DNA of 8,491 nucleotides from JBCAWW01 sp039024315 (GTDB lineage: Bacteria; Bacteroidota; Bacteroidia; J057), in the NCBI GenBank assembly GCA_039024315.1, contig JBCCQN010000286.1, positions 1-8,491 on the forward strand. Direction: 5' to 3'. Each line of letters opens with the position of its first letter. Within the stretch, counting starts at the first letter, position 1. Positions 6,361-8,491 of the stretch are shown piece by piece. Under the pieces are notes generated by a model, which was not told where the DNA came from, ran no database searches, and saw only the letters and a program-made list of their open reading frames with translations. Both the position numbers and the translations under genes were made by a program.

Positions 6361-7497
6361 TCATTTATCGGCCACCGAAAGCGCATAAACCGCAAAGGAA
6401 GCGAGCCAATGTTCGCCCTCATAACTACCACTGGCGATATTAGGGAGAGTGGTATTGATGTGATCTTTGGCTTGGGCTAGTAGCCATTTCCGAGACGGAT
6501 CGTTCGCTGGAAGCGCCTCCGCAATTTGCTGCATACACCAAGCGCGACTGAGATTGAGCCCATCAAGATGAACGAGTTTGCCATCGCTACGATCTGAAAC
6601 CGTAGCCGGCGCTTGTATGCTCAGCGGAGGATTGTCGGGAATACCAGGTAAAAATGCTTTCAACCAGCTAACATACTTATCCTGAGGTAAAATGCGCCAC
6701 ATCAAATCAGCTTCCTCTAGGCAGGGAGATAGAAAATCTGAACCGCCCGGCTCATAATTCAAGGGGCAGTTTTGATCCTCGGCATAAAAGCGCAAGGCAG
6801 TACTTTCGATCAATTGTTGGAGCGCGCCATTTTGGGTATTGGCAGCATAGTCATAAGCAAAGGTCAAACCAAAGGCCGTATTGGGATGCTCCCCACTGCG
6901 AATGGGATAATTGAGGCGCGGCAAGAAATTGAGGTAGCGGCTTACGATTTCGTCTGCGAGGGGCTGGAGGTTACTGGCCCATGTTTGGCCTTGAGGATCT
7001 TCCCAGCTGTTTAGTTCGTCGGCCAGTTTGAGTAGCCAAGCCCAACCATAGGTGCGCTCAAATGACTTACGATTGGGTTGGTGGAGGTAGCTGACTTCGA
7101 TGGCAATATTATCTGCCGTGAGATTGGCGGCAAGCTTATTTCTGATTTCAGCTGCTTCCGGCATATTGGGAAAACGCTTAAGCAAGCTCACTAACATCCA
7201 ATGGCCATGCACCGAGCTATGCCAATCAAAACAACCATAGAAGGCAGGGTGCAAAGCACTAGGACTCTTCACCTCGCTAGAATCATTCATTACATGACTC
7301 AGTTTGTTGGGATACTCTTGATCGACGCATTTGAGGGCGAGCTTTGCAAAATGCGAAGCACCTGCTTGGGTCAAAGATAAAAGGCCACTCTGGGGATCTT
7401 CTTGCAAAAAAGGCATCTCTTGGTTTTGGGCGTTGCTACAAGCAATAAAGCTCGTAAAGGCGATCAAACAAATCAGCAGGCTAACAAATCGGGTCAT
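6361..7497 (-). CDS. DUF2891-family lipoprotein
   Basis: From ATG (7495-7497) the product has 378 residues. The N-terminus MTRFVSLLICLIAFTSFIAC is a lipoprotein signal with lipidated C20 (lipobox FIAC), followed by SNAQNQE. The mature chain carries the DUF2891 hallmark HPAFYGCFDWHSSVHGHW (83-100) plus further aromatic/His-rich helical segments such as ERTYGWAWLLKLADE, a GGSDFLSP block and GEHWLASFAVYAL near the C-terminus. The pattern suggests an alpha/alpha-toroid fold like that of polysaccharide-active enzymes, but this is inference and the family has no established activity. A TTG seven codons upstream (7516-7518) keeps the frame open, but ATG gives a normal lipoprotein signal with an early Arg, so I chose it. 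It would be anchored in the inner or outer membrane, facing the periplasm or surface. It lies upstream of H-NOX on the same strand with an 80-base gap. Confidence 0.9.
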   Translation of the reverse strand: MTRFVSLLICLIAFTSFIACSNAQNQEMPFLQEDPQSGLLSLTQAGASHFAKLALKCVDQEYPNKLSHVMNDSSEVKSPSALHPAFYGCFDWHSSVHGHWMLVSLLKRFPNMPEAAEIRNKLAANLTADNIAIEVSYLHQPNRKSFERTYGWAWLLKLADELNSWEDPQGQTWASNLQPLADEIVSRYLNFLPRLNYPIRSGEHPNTAFGLTFAYDYAANTQNGALQQLIESTALRFYAEDQNCPLNYEPGGSDFLSPCLEEADLMWRILPQDKYVSWLKAFLPGIPDNPPLSIQAPATVSDRSDGKLVHLDGLNLSRAWCMQQIAEALPANDPSRKWLLAQAKDHINTTLPNIASGSYEGEHWLASFAVYALSVADK

Positions 7498-7736
7498 AAT
7501 GTAGAGTTGTGGTAGCAATATAATGAATATCGATTATCAGATTTTGGATGGCTGTTGGATTTACTGCTGCTGCGCAGAACGCTTATAATCGTTCCGCGCA
7601 GCGGTGAAAATGGAGAGCTAAATATCAAATTTAATGCTCCAGAGATAGATTTTACCCTCGAAATCCAGAATTCGAAATGGGACATTCACATTCCCTTGCA
7701 TTTGTCCCTGAATTGCAAAAACTTGCAAGCTGACTT
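7498..7736. promoter_or_regulatory. Divergent intergenic region upstream of the DUF2891 and membrane-protein genes
   Basis: These 239 bases lie between outward-facing genes and must carry both promoters. They hold the long hairpin at 7567-7604. Close to the right-hand gene are three TTGCA elements at 7696, 7713 and 7723, the last inside the palindrome CTTGCAAG (7722-7729). TGCATTTG (7697-7704) is one base from the Bacteroidota -7 element, but no matching -33 element was found. Frames crossing the region on both strands start with TTG or have unlikely composition, and I do not call them genes. Confidence 0.45.
7567..7604. repeat. Long imperfect hairpin containing two arms of the 15-bp repeat
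   Basis: The left arm CTGCTGCGCAGAACG (7567-7581) and right arm CGTTCCGCGCAGCGG (7590-7604) pair over 15 positions with one A-C mismatch and one T-G wobble, enclosing the 8-base loop CTTATAAT. The left arm is identical to 3750-3764. No T-run follows on either strand, so it is not a typical intrinsic terminator. It could be a regulator site, a dispersed palindromic element or a structured leader. Confidence 0.6.
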
Positions 7737-8491
7737 ATGAAGAGCCGCAATTACATCTCTCTGGGCGTATTGATTGTGCTGGCATATCTTATGCTTCGCA
7801 TTGCCCATCTCTATCCTCGCTGGCAAAATACCGGCGGTGAAGCGACTATTAGTTGGGATGTTTTTGGTTATTACCTTTACCTGCCTGCTGCTTTTATTTA
7901 CGATGACCTAGCGACCTTATCGTTCCGCGAAGAGGTAATGCAAAATTATCAGCCTGCAGGAGATTTTCACCATTCGACGGTCCAAGAAGATGGACGGCAT
8001 GTGCTCAAATACCCGATAGGGATGGCCGTGCTTTATCTGCCCTTTTTTCTGATTGCGCATTTCTTGGCTAGTATTAGCGATTACGCCGCCGACGGCTTTT
8101 CTTGGCCCTATCAGTTTATGCTTTCGATGGGGAGCATGATTTACGCTGTGCTGGGATTAGCGCTGCTAAGACGCTTTTTGCTGCGTTATTTTGTGGATTT
8201 TATCGTGGCCGTAGTGCTGGTGATCATCGTTTTGGGAACCAATTATCTCAACTATACGGCTTTTGACGGCGCCATGCCTCATAATGTCTTGTTTACCCTC
8301 TATGCGGTTTTGCTGCTACTCGCAGAACGCTACCACGAGAGGCCAAAGCCACTGACTGCTCTCGGTATCGGCTTAGTAGTAGGTTTGATGACCATCATCC
8401 GACCGATTGAATTATTGAGCATCTTGGTGCCTTTGCTTTGGGGGGTGTACAATAAGGAGACGCTGCTGGCCAAATGGCAGCTGATCCGTGA
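7737..8491 (+). CDS. Polytopic membrane protein, putative GT-C-type glycosyltransferase (3' end outside window)
   Basis: The frame opens at ATG (7737-7739) and stays open to the right edge, giving 251 residues. A first membrane span (about 7-25) is followed by a loop with TGGEATISWDVFGYYLYLP (32-50), whose D41 sits where GT-C enzymes carry the catalytic first-loop Asp. KYPIGMAVLYLPFF (91-104) comes next, then spans at about 96-112, 125-147, 152-170, 180-197 and 206-238. The conserved-looking IIRPIELL (220-227) resembles the TRP-E motif of this membrane family. From memory, close relatives in Bacteroidota are annotated as hypothetical membrane or glycosyltransferase-family-39-like proteins. 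A lipid-linked sugar donor and a role in cell-envelope glycan or lipoprotein modification are plausible but inferred. It is divergent from the DUF2891 gene; downstream context is not visible. Confidence 0.82.
   Translation, partial: MKSRNYISLGVLIVLAYLMLRIAHLYPRWQNTGGEATISWDVFGYYLYLPAAFIYDDLATLSFREEVMQNYQPAGDFHHSTVQEDGRHVLKYPIGMAVLYLPFFLIAHFLASISDYAADGFSWPYQFMLSMGSMIYAVLGLALLRRFLLRYFVDFIVAVVLVIIVLGTNYLNYTAFDGAMPHNVLFTLYAVLLLLAERYHERPKPLTALGIGLVVGLMTIIRPIELLSILVPLLWGVYNKETLLAKWQLIR

Noticed and set aside
7494..7685. 63-codon minus-strand frame ending in the DUF2891 start codon as ATGA
   Set aside because: It is Ser-rich with unlikely composition, crosses the hairpin, and competes with another spurious frame on the opposite strand; the region reads better as promoter DNA.

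Overview
The window looks like chromosomal DNA from a member of the Bacteroidota, most likely a Saprospiria/Lewinella-type marine or freshwater bacterium. This rests on the protein families present: a Bacteroidota-style LOG protein, a DUF2891 lipoprotein, a kynurenine-pathway dioxygenase and a multi-pass GT-C-like membrane protein with a TGGEA...WDVFGYYLYLP start. Starts also lack clear Shine-Dalgarno sequences, as is usual in that phylum. Base composition is moderate and even. I see no tRNA, rRNA, CRISPR array, insertion sequence or prophage gene.

Layout, left to right. (A) Positions 1-3667 hold four minus-strand genes, tightly spaced and probably co-transcribed from right to left. They are a 54-residue single-span membrane protein, a LOG-family nucleotide phosphoribohydrolase, an Omp85/TamA-like outer-membrane protein, and a zinc-ribbon protein with a Gly-rich basic insertion that runs off the left edge. 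(B) A 192-bp divergent intergenic region follows, then plus-strand 3-hydroxyanthranilate 3,4-dioxygenase (nbaC), which keeps every catalytic and rubredoxin-like metal ligand. (C) Convergent with nbaC, on the minus strand, lies a nitric-oxide signalling pair: an H-NOX heme protein and, three bases after it, a hybrid histidine kinase with no sensory domain of its own. Upstream of H-NOX on the same strand is a DUF2891 lipoprotein. (D) A 239-bp divergent region contains a long imperfect hairpin, one arm of which recurs in region B. It leads into a plus-strand polytopic membrane protein cut by the right edge.

How the genes work together. The clearest functional unit is H-NOX plus kinase. The kinase is a coiled coil, HisKA, HATPase and receiver, so H-NOX is the obvious candidate sensor acting in trans. 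H-NOX has Phe where O2-binding members have the distal Tyr, which predicts NO selectivity. No phosphotransfer (HPt) protein, output regulator or c-di-GMP enzyme lies in the window, so the target is unknown. The left operon mixes cytoplasmic nucleotide metabolism, outer-membrane biogenesis and a zinc-ribbon protein, with no obvious common pathway. All functional statements come from motif reading and memory of families; no database search was run.
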